Shown here: in pieces, positions 25,925 through 33,888 of the stretch
How positions within the stretch are numbered: the stretch's first letter is position 1
How the letters are laid out: each line of letters opens with the position of its first letter
Notes under the pieces: generated by a model
What the model saw: the letters and a program-made list of their open reading frames with translations, nothing else
Databases searched by the model: none
What the model was told of the DNA's origin: nothing
From: Streptomyces beihaiensis
Lineage (GTDB): Bacteria > Actinomycetota > Actinomycetes > Streptomycetales > Streptomycetaceae
Assembly (NCBI RefSeq): GCF_026274175.1
Contig: NZ_JAPHNL010000276.1
Span: forward strand, 1-40,302
DNA: 40,302 nucleotides
Direction: 5' to 3'
Position numbers and translations under genes: made by a program

Positions 25925-26031
25925 CCTGAAATGATCGCACGCGCCTGTACTCCCTCTTCCCCGGGGCCACGCCGCGCTCCGCGCCGGATCGGCGGGTCGC
26001 TGCTCCGCCGAGGGTCTCCTACCGACCTGCT

Positions 26032-26046
26032 TAGACTTGCCGTGTG
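26032..26046 (+). promoter_or_regulatory. -10 box of a probably leaderless transcript (propeller-like gene B)
   Basis: TAGACT (26032-26037) is followed by six bases and then the GTG start at 26044, so transcription would begin on the start codon. No Shine-Dalgarno is present. No clear -35 box is seen. Confidence 0.55.
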
Positions 26047-27078
26047 AACGGCGACTGGCTGATACGTGGACGCGACGGCAGGCTCTGCGCCTACGCGCAC
26101 GCCCCCGACGGGGACGCCGTCGTCTGCCGGGTCGAGCGGTACCCGGCCGGCCCCTGGACCGAGCCCCGGCGGGTCGGCGGCGACCAGCGCCTGCACCCGG
26201 TGCTCGCGCTGGCCCGCGCCGACTCCGGATACACCCATCTGGTCTCCTGGCGCCCCACCGCGCCCGGCGAATCGGGTCTGGTCCACTCGACGCACTTCCA
26301 GAGCCACCTGGCGGCCCTCGACTGGTCGCCCATCGGGCACCCGAACAGAAAGGGCGACCGTACGGGGCCGGTGGCCGTCACCGTCGACGCACAGGGCCGC
26401 GCCCATGTCTTCGTGCGGAACAAGGGCGGCGGCGTCAGCATGCGCGCGCAGGCGGAGAAGGGCGGCTGGGACCCCTGGCAGGACCTCAGGAGCAGCCGGG
26501 GGCGCGGCCGGCTGGTCGCCGTGACGGGGGAGTCCGGCCTCGTCACCGTCTACAACCTGACGCCGGGCGGCGTGCGGCGCTTCACGCAGCGGGAGCCCGG
26601 GGGGACACCGACGATGGACGACGCGGTGCTGCCCTCGGCGACCGTGCGCCCGGACAGCCTCAGCGCCTTGGCGACGTCCTCCGGGGGCGTCACCCTTTTC
26701 TACGTCGACGAGGACGGCGGCCTGTACGCCTGGCGAGGGGACGGCGCGCCGGTGCGGATCACCGACGCCGCGGGGGACGGAGCACCGGCCGCCCTTCGCT
26801 GCCGTGTCGACGACGTGGACTGCACTCTGCTGGCGCAGCGCGCCCGCAGCGGCCGGATCGCGTTCGCCGCCTACCCCACCGAGGTGGAGGACGCGGGTGC
26901 CTGGTGGAGCGAGTCGGGTGACCCGCTGCCCGCGGACAGCCTTGTCGCCCTGGCCGAGGACGCACAGGGCCGTGTGGTCGCGGCGACGTACGTCCCCGGC
27001 GGCCCCGGCCGCATGTTCCTGACCCGGCGGGGGGACGAGAAGGGCCTCGCGCTCGAGGCGTGGCAGCGGGCCTTCTGA
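26044..27078 (+). CDS. Uncharacterised propeller-like protein B (paralogue of 16325-17443)
   Basis: A 344-residue protein aligning along its whole length with propeller-like protein A. Shared landmarks are WLIRGRDGRL, RNKGGGVSMRAQAEKGGWDPWQDL, FYVDEDGGLYAWRGDG, DCTLLAQRA, AWWSESGD and DAQGRVVAATYVPGG. It lacks the low-complexity N-terminus of protein A and has no signal peptide or membrane segment. The repeated W-D-L and DGGL/DGRL edges suggest a beta-propeller. The start is GTG 26044; the -10 hexamer spacing points to a leaderless mRNA. It closes the Stealth region and converges on fadB across a strong two-way terminator. Function unknown. Confidence 0.75.
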   Translation: MNGDWLIRGRDGRLCAYAHAPDGDAVVCRVERYPAGPWTEPRRVGGDQRLHPVLALARADSGYTHLVSWRPTAPGESGLVHSTHFQSHLAALDWSPIGHPNRKGDRTGPVAVTVDAQGRAHVFVRNKGGGVSMRAQAEKGGWDPWQDLRSSRGRGRLVAVTGESGLVTVYNLTPGGVRRFTQREPGGTPTMDDAVLPSATVRPDSLSALATSSGGVTLFYVDEDGGLYAWRGDGAPVRITDAAGDGAPAALRCRVDDVDCTLLAQRARSGRIAFAAYPTEVEDAGAWWSESGDPLPADSLVALAEDAQGRVVAATYVPGGPGRMFLTRRGDEKGLALEAWQRAF

Positions 27079-27083
27079 CGCCG

Positions 27084-27115
27084 GAGGGGGCCCCGCCCGT
27101 GGCGGAGGCCCCCTC
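27084..27115. terminator. Bidirectional hairpin between propeller-like gene B and fadB
   Basis: An outer stem of 9 bp (27084-27092/27107-27115) continues into an inner stem of 5 bp (27093-27097/27101-27105). There is a single bulged base at 27106 and a CGT loop. It serves both convergent genes. Confidence 0.85.
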
Positions 27116-27135
27116 GTACGTGCGCGCGGCGAAGG

Positions 27136-29268
27136 TTACGCGGGCACGCTCGCGACACCCTGCGCGAGGAACCGCTTCCCGTTCACCCGCTCGGACACAC
27201 CCTCACGGTCCAGGTACGGCGTGATGCCGCCCAGGTGGAAGGGCCAGCCCGCGCCCGTGATCAGGCACAGGTCGATGTCCTGCGCCTCGGCGACGACACC
27301 CTCGTCGAGCATGAGCCCGATCTCCTGGGCGACGGCGTCGAGCACGCGCTCGCGCACCTGCTCCTGCGTCAGCACCGAGTCGCCCTGCTTGAGCAGCGCG
27401 GCGACCTCCGGGTCGAGCTCCGGCTTTCCGGAGTCGTACACGTAGAACCCGCGCTTGCCCGCCTCGACGACGGCCTTGAGGTTCGGCGACACCTTGAAAC
27501 GCTCCGGGAAGGCGCGGTTCAGGGTCTCCGACACGTGCAGGCCGATGGCCGGGCCGACCAGCTCCAGCAGGACCAGCGGCGACATCGGCAGGCCGAGCGG
27601 CTCGATGGCCTTCTCGGCCACGTCGACCGGCGTGCCCTCGTCGATGACGTTCTGGATCTCGCCCATGAAGCGGGTGAGGATGCGGTTCACGACGAACGCC
27701 GGGGCGTCCTTGACCAGGACCGCCGTCTTCTTCAGCTTCTTCGCCACACCGAACGCCGTGGCCAGCGCCGCGTCGTCGGTCTGCTCGCCGCGCACGATCT
27801 CCAGGAGCGGCAGCACGGCGACCGGGTTGAAGAAGTGGAAGCCGACGACCCGCTCGGGGTGCTTCAGCTTCGACGCCATCTCGGTCACGGACAGGGACGA
27901 CGTGTTCGTGGCGAGGATCGCGTGCGCCGGGGCGACGGCCTCGACCTCGGCGAACACCTGCTGCTTGACGCCGATCTCCTCGAACACGGCCTCGATGACG
28001 AAGTCCGCGTCGGCGAAGCCCTCGGCCTTGTCCAGAACACCGCTGACCAGGCCCTTGAGGCGGTTGGCCTTGTCCTGGTTGATGCGGCCCTTGCCGAGCA
28101 GCTTGTCGATCTCGGCGTGGACGTAGCCCACGCCCTTGTCGATGCGCTCCTGGTCGATGTCGGTGAGGACCACCGGCACCTCGAGGCGGCGCAGGAAGAG
28201 CAGGGCGAGCTGCGAGGCCATCAGACCGGCGCCGACGACACCGACCTTGGTGACCGGGCGGGCCAGGTCCTTGCTCGGGGCACCGGCGGGGCGCTTGCCG
28301 CGCTTTTGCACCAGGTTGAACGCGTAGATGCCCGAGCGCAGCTCACCGCCCATGATCAGGTCGGCGAGGGCCTGGTCCTCGGCGTCGAAACCGGCCTGCA
28401 GGTCGCCGTTCTTCGACGCGGCGATGATGTCGAGCGCGCGGTAGGCGGCCGGGGCCGCGCCGTGCACCTTGCCGTCGGCGATGAACCTGCCGCGCGCGAC
28501 GGCCTGGTCCCAGCCCTCGCCGCGGTCGACGTCGGGGCGCTCGACCTTCACGTCGCCCTTGAGGACCTGCGCGGTCCATACGAGCGACTGCTCCAGGAAG
28601 TCCGCGCCCTCGAAGATCGCGTCGGCGATGCCGAGCTCGAAGACCTGCACGCCCTTGAGCTGCTTGTTCTGGTTGAGGCTGTTCTCGATGATCACCGAGA
28701 CCGCGCGGTCCGCGCCGATCAGGTTCGGCAGCAGCGTGCAACCACCCCATCCGGGCACCAGGCCGAGGAAGACCTCGGGCAGGGAGAAGGCGGGCAGCGC
28801 CTTCGACACGGTGCGGTAGGTGCAGTGCAGGCCGACCTCGACGCCGCCGCCCATGGCGGCGCCGTTGTAGTACGCGAACGTCGGCACGGCCAGAGCGGCC
28901 AGGCGCTTGAAGACCTCGTGGCCGCCCTTGCCGATGGCGAGCGCGTCCTCGTGCTTCTTCAGCAGCTCGACGCCCTTGAGGTCGGCGCCGACGGCGAAGA
29001 TGAACGGCTTGCCGGTCACGCCGACGCCGACGATCTCACCGGCCTTCGCCTCCGCCTCGACCTGGTCGATCGCGGCGTTCAGCTGGGCCAGCGACCCCGG
29101 GCCGAACGTGGTCGGCTTGGTGTGGTCGAAGCCGTTGTCGAGCGTGATGAGGGCGAACCGGCCCGCGCCGTGGGGCAGTTCCAGGTGGCGTACGTGGGCG
29201 GAGGTGACGACCTCGTCGGGGAACAGCTCCGACGCGCCCTTCAGCAGCTCAGCAGTGGTGGTGCTCAC
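27136..29268 (-). CDS. fadB: 3-hydroxyacyl-CoA dehydrogenase/enoyl-CoA hydratase, fatty-acid oxidation alpha subunit
   Basis: A 710-residue bifunctional enzyme. The N-terminal crotonase domain (about 1-200) has an oxyanion-hole region at NGAAMGGGVEVGLH and FSLPEVFLGLVPGWGG. The NAD-binding 3-hydroxyacyl-CoA dehydrogenase domain begins at VTKVGVVGAGLMASQLAL (about 345), with ATNTSSLSVTEMA and HFFNPVAVLPLLEIV. C-terminal dehydrogenase domains end near 700. It hydrates enoyl-CoA and oxidises the product to 3-ketoacyl-CoA for the partner thiolase. GTG 29268 overlaps the thiolase stop by 4 bp and has GGAGG six bases upstream; the longer open frame upstream is only a shadow of fadA. The two genes form one operon. 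Confidence 0.92.
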   Translation of the reverse strand: MSTTTAELLKGASELFPDEVVTSAHVRHLELPHGAGRFALITLDNGFDHTKPTTFGPGSLAQLNAAIDQVEAEAKAGEIVGVGVTGKPFIFAVGADLKGVELLKKHEDALAIGKGGHEVFKRLAALAVPTFAYYNGAAMGGGVEVGLHCTYRTVSKALPAFSLPEVFLGLVPGWGGCTLLPNLIGADRAVSVIIENSLNQNKQLKGVQVFELGIADAIFEGADFLEQSLVWTAQVLKGDVKVERPDVDRGEGWDQAVARGRFIADGKVHGAAPAAYRALDIIAASKNGDLQAGFDAEDQALADLIMGGELRSGIYAFNLVQKRGKRPAGAPSKDLARPVTKVGVVGAGLMASQLALLFLRRLEVPVVLTDIDQERIDKGVGYVHAEIDKLLGKGRINQDKANRLKGLVSGVLDKAEGFADADFVIEAVFEEIGVKQQVFAEVEAVAPAHAILATNTSSLSVTEMASKLKHPERVVGFHFFNPVAVLPLLEIVRGEQTDDAALATAFGVAKKLKKTAVLVKDAPAFVVNRILTRFMGEIQNVIDEGTPVDVAEKAIEPLGLPMSPLVLLELVGPAIGLHVSETLNRAFPERFKVSPNLKAVVEAGKRGFYVYDSGKPELDPEVAALLKQGDSVLTQEQVRERVLDAVAQEIGLMLDEGVVAEAQDIDLCLITGAGWPFHLGGITPYLDREGVSERVNGKRFLAQGVASVPA

Positions 29269-30491
29269 TTGTCGCCTCCGGCGTCCTTGTGGTGCGGATT
29301 CTCCCAGATCACCGTGGCGCCCATGCCGAAGCCGACGCACATGGTGGTGAGGCCGTAGCGGACCTCGGGCTGCTCCTCGAACTGGCGGGCCAGCTGCGTC
29401 ATCAGACGGACACCGGAGGAGGCCAGCGGGTGGCCGAACGCGATGGCGCCGCCGTACTGGTTGACGCGCGGGTCGTCGTCGGCGATGCCGTAGTGGTCGA
29501 GGAAGGCGAGGACCTGGACGGCGAACGCCTCGTTGATCTCGAAGAGGTTGATGTCCTCGATGCCCAGGCCCGCCTTGGCGAGGGCCTTCTCCGTGGCCGG
29601 GATCGGGCCGTAGCCCATCACCTCGGGCTCGACGCCCGCGAAGGCGTAGGAGACCAGGCGCATCTTGACGGGGAGGTCGTTCTCGCGGGCGAAGTCCTCG
29701 CTCGCGATGATCGACGCGGTGGCGCCGTCGTTGAGGCCCGCGGCGTTGCCGGCGGTGACGCGCCCGTGGGTACGGAAGGGGGTCTTGAGCCCCGCGAGGT
29801 TCTCCAGGGTCGTGCCAGGCCGCATCGGCTCGTCGGCGGTGACCAGGCCCCAGCCGGTCTCGCCGACCTCGGCGTTGGTGTTGCGCACCGAGATCGGGAC
29901 GAGGTCCTGCTGGATCTTCCCGTTGGCGTACGCCTTGGCCGCCTTCTCCTGGGAGCCGACGGCGAACTTGTCGGCGCGCTCCTTGGTGATGTGCGGGTAG
30001 CGGTCGTGCAGGTTCTCGGCGGTCATGCCCATGAACAGGGCGGACTCGTCGACGAGCTTCTCCGAGACGAACCGCGGGTTCGGGTCGACGCCCTCGCCCA
30101 TGGGGTGGCGGCCCATGTGCTCGACACCGCCCGCGATGACGGCGTCGTACGCGCCGAAGGCGATCGAACCGGCGGTGGTCGTCACCGCGGTCAGCGCGCC
30201 GGCGCACATGCGGTCGATGGAGTAGCCGGGGACCGACTGCGGAAGGCCGGCGAGGATGCCCGCCGTCCGGCCGAGAGTCAGACCCTGGTCGCCGATCTGC
30301 GTGGTCGCGGCGACGGCGACCTCGTCGATCTTGGCGGGGTCCAGGTTCGGGTTGCGGCGCAGCAGCTCGCGGATGGCCTTGACGACGAGATCGTCGGCGC
30401 GGGTCTCGTGGTAGATGCCCTTCGGGCCCGCCTTGCCGAACGGGGTGCGGACGCCGTCGACGAAGACGACGTCCCTGACGGTACGAGGCAC
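29265..30491 (-). CDS. fadA: Acetyl-CoA acyltransferase (3-ketoacyl-CoA thiolase)
   Basis: A 408-residue thiolase. The acyl-accepting cysteine is Cys96 in DRMCAGAL. The His of GGAIAFGHPLASSG and the second cysteine in TMCVGFGMG complete the active site. It cleaves 3-ketoacyl-CoA with CoA to give acetyl-CoA and a shortened acyl-CoA. GTG 30491 has a good GGAGGAG eight bases upstream. It is first in an operon with fadB, together making a cytoplasmic beta-oxidation complex. Confidence 0.94.
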   Translation of the reverse strand: MPRTVRDVVFVDGVRTPFGKAGPKGIYHETRADDLVVKAIRELLRRNPNLDPAKIDEVAVAATTQIGDQGLTLGRTAGILAGLPQSVPGYSIDRMCAGALTAVTTTAGSIAFGAYDAVIAGGVEHMGRHPMGEGVDPNPRFVSEKLVDESALFMGMTAENLHDRYPHITKERADKFAVGSQEKAAKAYANGKIQQDLVPISVRNTNAEVGETGWGLVTADEPMRPGTTLENLAGLKTPFRTHGRVTAGNAAGLNDGATASIIASEDFARENDLPVKMRLVSYAFAGVEPEVMGYGPIPATEKALAKAGLGIEDINLFEINEAFAVQVLAFLDHYGIADDDPRVNQYGGAIAFGHPLASSGVRLMTQLARQFEEQPEVRYGLTTMCVGFGMGATVIWENPHHKDAGGDK

Positions 30492-30632
30492 GATGGCTCT
30501 CCTCCAAGATGCGGGACGGCACTGCCACGGCGCGCGGCTGAGCGCGCGCTCACCCCCTCATGCTACTTGCGGGTAACCATGCTGCCCAGCCCTCTGGGCC
30601 GGAGCGGTGAACGTCACACCACCGGACACGCA

Positions 30633-30674
30633 CGGACCCCGGTGCCGTACGCATCCGTACGGCACCGGGGTCCG
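30633..30674 (-). terminator. Hairpin ending the ribonuclease D gene
   Basis: Perfect 19-bp arms at 30633-30651 and 30656-30674 with the loop CATC, 21 bp beyond the stop codon of the minus-strand gene at 30695. Confidence 0.92.
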
Positions 30675-30694
30675 CACGAGACTCCCGCGGGTTC

Positions 30695-32017
30695 CTACCG
30701 CGCCGACAGCGCGGTCACCAGCGCCGGCGTGACCTGCTCGATCTGCCAGCGCCGCGCCCCGTGCGAGGCGAGCGCCGCCGCGACGGAGTCCGGGTCCACG
30801 GTCCCCGGCGGCTCCCAGCAGACCCGGCGGACGGTGTCCGGCGTGATCAGATTCTCCTGCGGCATGTTCAGGTTCTCGGCCAGTGCCGTCACCGCCGCGC
30901 GCGCGGCGGACAGGCGCGCCGCTGCCGCCGGGTCCTTGTCGGCCCAGGCCCGCGGGGGCGGCGGCCCGGCGGTCGGCTGGCCCGGCTGCGGCAGTTCGCT
31001 GTCCGGCAGCGCCTTGGCCCGGTCGATCGCCGCCTGCCACTGCTCCAGCTGACGGCGGCCCATCCGGTGCCCGAAGCCGGGCAGACCGGCCAGCGCGTGC
31101 ACGTTCGCCGGGGTGGCGAGGGCCGCCTCGACGATCGCGGCGTCGCCCAGGACCTTGCCGGGGGAGACGTCGCGGCGCTGCGCCACCCGGTCCCGGGCCG
31201 TCCACAGTTCGCGGACGACCGCCATCTGACGGCGACGGCGGACCTTGTGCATTCCGGAGGTGCGCCGCCACGGGTCCTTGCGGGGAGGGGCGGGCGGCGC
31301 CGTGGCGATGGCCTCGAACTCCTGGTGGGCCCAGTCGAGCTTGCCCTGCCGGTCGAGTTCCTTCTCCAGCGCGTCGCGCAGGTCGACGAGGAGCTCGACG
31401 TCGAGCGCGGCGTACCGCAGCCAGGGCTCGGGCAGCGGGCGCGTCGACCAGTCGACGGCGGAGTGACCCTTCTCCAGTACGTACCCGAGCACGTTCTCGA
31501 CCATCGCGCCGAGTCCGACGCGGGGGAACCCGGCGAGCCGCCCGGCGAGCTCGGTGTCGAAGAGCCGGGTCGGCACCATGCCTATGTCGCGCAGGCACGG
31601 CAGGTCCTGCGTCGCGGCGTGCAGCACCCACTCCGTGTCGGCGAGCGCGTCACCGAGGGCGGTCAGATCGGGGCAGGCCACCGGGTCGACGAGCGCGCTG
31701 CCCGCACCCTCGCGGCGCAGCTGGACCAGGTAGGCGCGCTGACCGTACCGGTAGCCGGAGGCGCGCTCGGCGTCGACGGCGACAGGTCCGCTGCCCTCGG
31801 CGAAGGCCGCGACGACCTGGGCGAGCGCGGCCTCGTCGACGGTCACCGGAGGAATGCCCTCGCGCGGTTCGAGCAGCGGGACCGGGGTCCCGTCCACAGG
31901 TCCGACGGCGCCGCCGGAGCCGTCGACAGATCCGCCGGGAGAGCCGCCGTCGTCCCGAGGGGCGCCTGTACTGGGGCGCAGTCGACTGTCTGCTGCGGTC
32001 TCTTGGGCGTCGGTCAC
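30695..32017 (-). CDS. rnd: Ribonuclease D-like 3'-5' exonuclease with HRDC domain
   Basis: A 440-residue protein. A Gly/Ser/Pro-rich N-terminus of about 50 residues precedes a DEDDy exonuclease domain (about 55-230). Its motifs are VAVDAERASGYRYGQRAYLVQL (Asp and Glu of ExoI), HAATQDLPCL (ExoII Asp), and YAALDVELLVDL (ExoIII Tyr and Asp). An HRDC nucleic-acid-binding domain follows, with RELWTARDRVAQRRDVSPGKVLGD at about 275-345. The family trims 3' ends of tRNA precursors and other stable RNAs. GTG 32017 is preceded by TACCCT six bases upstream and no Shine-Dalgarno, suggesting a leaderless message. Confidence 0.9.
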   Translation of the reverse strand: MTDAQETAADSRLRPSTGAPRDDGGSPGGSVDGSGGAVGPVDGTPVPLLEPREGIPPVTVDEAALAQVVAAFAEGSGPVAVDAERASGYRYGQRAYLVQLRREGAGSALVDPVACPDLTALGDALADTEWVLHAATQDLPCLRDIGMVPTRLFDTELAGRLAGFPRVGLGAMVENVLGYVLEKGHSAVDWSTRPLPEPWLRYAALDVELLVDLRDALEKELDRQGKLDWAHQEFEAIATAPPAPPRKDPWRRTSGMHKVRRRRQMAVVRELWTARDRVAQRRDVSPGKVLGDAAIVEAALATPANVHALAGLPGFGHRMGRRQLEQWQAAIDRAKALPDSELPQPGQPTAGPPPPRAWADKDPAAAARLSAARAAVTALAENLNMPQENLITPDTVRRVCWEPPGTVDPDSVAAALASHGARRWQIEQVTPALVTALSAR

Positions 32018-32029
32018 CTGTCAAGGGTA
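32015..32029 (-). promoter_or_regulatory. -10 box of a probably leaderless rnd transcript
   Basis: On the minus strand TACCCT (32029-32024) is followed by six bases and the GTG start at 32017. TCGACG about 19 bp further upstream is a weak -35 candidate. Confidence 0.5.
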
Positions 32030-32116
32030 TCGGTGAACCGGCGGCGGCCGTCGACGGAACGTTCCGTCGACGGCCGTGGCAGGGGTGTGAACCGGAGAGA
32101 TCCGGCCAGCGGGCCC

Positions 32117-32779
32117 TCAGTGGATGATGCCGGTGCGCAGCGCGACGGCCACCATTCCGGCGCGGTCGCCCGTGCCGAGCTTGCGGGCGATCCGGGCGAG
32201 GTGACTCTTGACGGTCAGCGCGGACAGGCCCATCGAGACGCCGATGGCCTTGTTCGACTGGCCCTCGGCGACGAGCCGCAGCACCTCCACCTCGCGGCCC
32301 GACAGTTCGCGGTAGCCGCCCGGGTGGCTCGGGGCGCCCGGGGGACGGCGGTGCATGCGGGCGGCCGCGGCGCCGATGGGGGCGGCGCCGGGGCGGGTGG
32401 GCAGGCCGATGTTGGTGCGGGTGCCGGTGACGACGTAGCCCTTGACGCCGCCCGCGAGAGCGTTGCGTACGGCACCGATGTCGTCGGCGGCCGACAGGGC
32501 GAGCCCGTTGGGCCAGCCCGCGGCGCGGGTCTCGGAGAGAAGCGTCAGACCGCTGCCGTCGGGCAGATGGACGTCGGCGACGCAGATGTCACGGGGGTTG
32601 CCGATGCGGGGACGAGCCTCCGCGACGGACGAGGCCTCGATCACGTCGCGCACACCGAGCGCCCACAGATGGCGGGTGACGGTGGAACGGACGCGAGGGT
32701 CGGCCACGACGACCATCGCGGTCGGCTTGTTCGGGCGGTAGGCGACCAGGCTTGAGGGCTGCTCGAGGAGAACGGACAC
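32117..32779 (-). CDS. Orphan LuxR/NarL-type response regulator with a degenerate receiver
   Basis: A 220-residue protein. The receiver-like domain (about 20-125) keeps the likely phospho-acceptor Asp69 in CVADVHLPDGSG and Lys114 in GVKGYV. The acidic pair at the metal site is reduced to Ala26-Asp27. A Pro/Arg/Ala linker leads to a LuxR helix-turn-helix (158-215) with LSGREVEVLRLVAEGQSNKAIG and LTVKSHLARIARKLG. No kinase gene is adjacent. GTG 32779 has GGAGG four bases upstream. Control may be by means other than classical phosphorylation (inference). The upstream region holds several palindromes, one of which may be its own operator. Confidence 0.87.
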   Translation of the reverse strand: MSVLLEQPSSLVAYRPNKPTAMVVVADPRVRSTVTRHLWALGVRDVIEASSVAEARPRIGNPRDICVADVHLPDGSGLTLLSETRAAGWPNGLALSAADDIGAVRNALAGGVKGYVVTGTRTNIGLPTRPGAAPIGAAAARMHRRPPGAPSHPGGYRELSGREVEVLRLVAEGQSNKAIGVSMGLSALTVKSHLARIARKLGTGDRAGMVAVALRTGIIH

Positions 32780-33070
32780 CAGGCCTCCTGGGGTGCGGGA
32801 CGGGGCCGGCTCGGGGATGAAGCCGGGGCGAACCGTGCTTTCAAGGTCACTGACCTCTTCGGCATCAAACCCGCCCGCCTTTAGAGAAAGATCACGATCC
32901 AGTGAGTAACAATTGAGGCAATTCGGACACAGTATCGATCATCCGAAGATCGAACCGAATCGCCACGTGATCGATCCCGCCCCCTGGGACGAGCAACGGC
33001 CACGCCGAGTACCGCCCGGCGTGGCCGAAAACATGTCCTGAAAGATTCGGAAAGAAAGCGGCGAAAGCAG
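32780..33070. promoter_or_regulatory. Palindrome-rich region upstream of the response regulator
   Basis: A gene-free stretch of 291 bp with an AT-rich centre. Visible symmetric elements are AGGTCA-C-TGACCT (32844-32856), AATTG-AGG-CAATT (32911-32923) and CGATC-N7-GATCG (32936-32952). They lie on the promoter side of the response regulator gene and are candidate operators. The part nearest 33070 holds the DUF3000 terminator. Confidence 0.5.
32997..33027 (-). terminator. Hairpin ending the DUF3000 gene
   Basis: Perfect 11-bp arms at 32997-33007 and 33017-33027 with a 9-nt loop, 43 bp past the DUF3000 stop on the minus strand. Confidence 0.8.
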
Positions 33071-33775
33071 TCAGCGCGGCTGCGGACCGCGCCGCTGCGG
33101 CAGCGTCACCACCGCCCCGTCGCCGCCCGCCGCCGTGGGCGGCAGTCCCGCCAGCTGGCACAGCAGCTCGCACCACGCGGTCAGATGAGCGGCGGCGTCC
33201 GGCACTCCGCCGAGGCCCTCACGCGGCGTCCACGACGCCCGGATCTCGATCTGCGACGCGGCCGGCCGCTCACTCATGCCGCCGAAGTAGTGCGAACTCG
33301 CCCGGGTCACCGTCCCGGACGGCTCCCCGTACCCGAGCCCCCGCGCCTCAAGCGCGCCGGTCAGCCACGACCAGCACACGTCCGGAAGCAGCGGGTCGGC
33401 CGCCATCTCCGGCTCCAGCTCCGCCCGCACCAGCGTCACGAGCCGGAACGTGCCCTGCCACGCGTCGTGCCCTTCCGGGTCGTGCAGCAGGACCAGACGG
33501 CCGTCGGCCAGGTCCTGCCCGCCGTCCACGACCGCGGCCTCCAGCGCGTACGCGTACGGGGCGAGGCGACGTGGCGGGCGCGTGGGGTCGACCTCGATCT
33601 CCGGGCGCGGCCGCGCCGCCCGCAGGGCCTCGACCGCCGTGCGGAAGGCCGGGGGAGCCGAGTCACTGATGTGGTCCTCCTGTGCAGCGTTCATGTCCCG
33701 AGCGTTCTGCCCCTCCCGCACCGATTCACTCATCCCGTCCGGACCGTCCGCCCGTCGTCCCTGAGCCGCAGCCAT
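33071..33775 (-). CDS. DUF3000 family protein
   Basis: A 234-residue actinobacterial protein of unknown function. Recognised stretches are PPAFRTAVEALRAARPRPEIEVDPTRPPRRLAPYAYALEA, ADGRLVLLHDPEGHDAWQGTFRLVTLVRAELEPEMA, and LLPDVCWSWLTGALEARG. No catalytic motif, signal peptide or membrane segment is seen. ATG 33775 (MAAAQGRR) is preferred because TACTCT lies seven bases upstream with no Shine-Dalgarno, as for neighbouring genes. ATG 33733 is the alternative. It is divergent from hemE with 110 bp between starts; the pairing is conserved in Streptomyces as far as I recall. Confidence 0.8.
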   Translation of the reverse strand: MAAAQGRRADGPDGMSESVREGQNARDMNAAQEDHISDSAPPAFRTAVEALRAARPRPEIEVDPTRPPRRLAPYAYALEAAVVDGGQDLADGRLVLLHDPEGHDAWQGTFRLVTLVRAELEPEMAADPLLPDVCWSWLTGALEARGLGYGEPSGTVTRASSHYFGGMSERPAASQIEIRASWTPREGLGGVPDAAAHLTAWCELLCQLAGLPPTAAGGDGAVVTLPQRRGPQPR

Positions 33776-33788
33776 GCGGGGAAGAGTA
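33773..33788 (-). promoter_or_regulatory. -10 box of a probably leaderless DUF3000 transcript
   Basis: TACTCT on the minus strand (33788-33783) is followed by seven bases and the ATG at 33775. Confidence 0.4.
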
Positions 33789-33872
33789 AGGGGAGCGGAG
33801 CCCCGGCGCGGGGAAGGACACCCCAGGCGACCGGCGACGGGCGGCGCTTGTCGGCCATCGTGGCGGCCGTGC

Positions 33873-33888
33873 GAGACTTTCCCGCGTG
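33873..33888 (+). promoter_or_regulatory. -10 box of a probably leaderless hemE transcript
   Basis: GAGACT (33873-33878) is followed by seven bases and the GTG at 33886. TTGTCG (33848-33853) lies 19 bp before it as a possible -35 box. No Shine-Dalgarno is visible. Confidence 0.5.

Noticed and set aside
27235-29358. 707-codon open frame antisense to fadB
   Set aside because: Low-complexity composition; fadB on the other strand has full domain motifs.
27136-30528. A single 1130-residue fusion covering fadA and fadB
   Set aside because: The upstream part of that frame is an out-of-frame reading of fadA. The real fadB start is GTG 29268, with GGAGG and a 4-bp overlap with the fadA stop.
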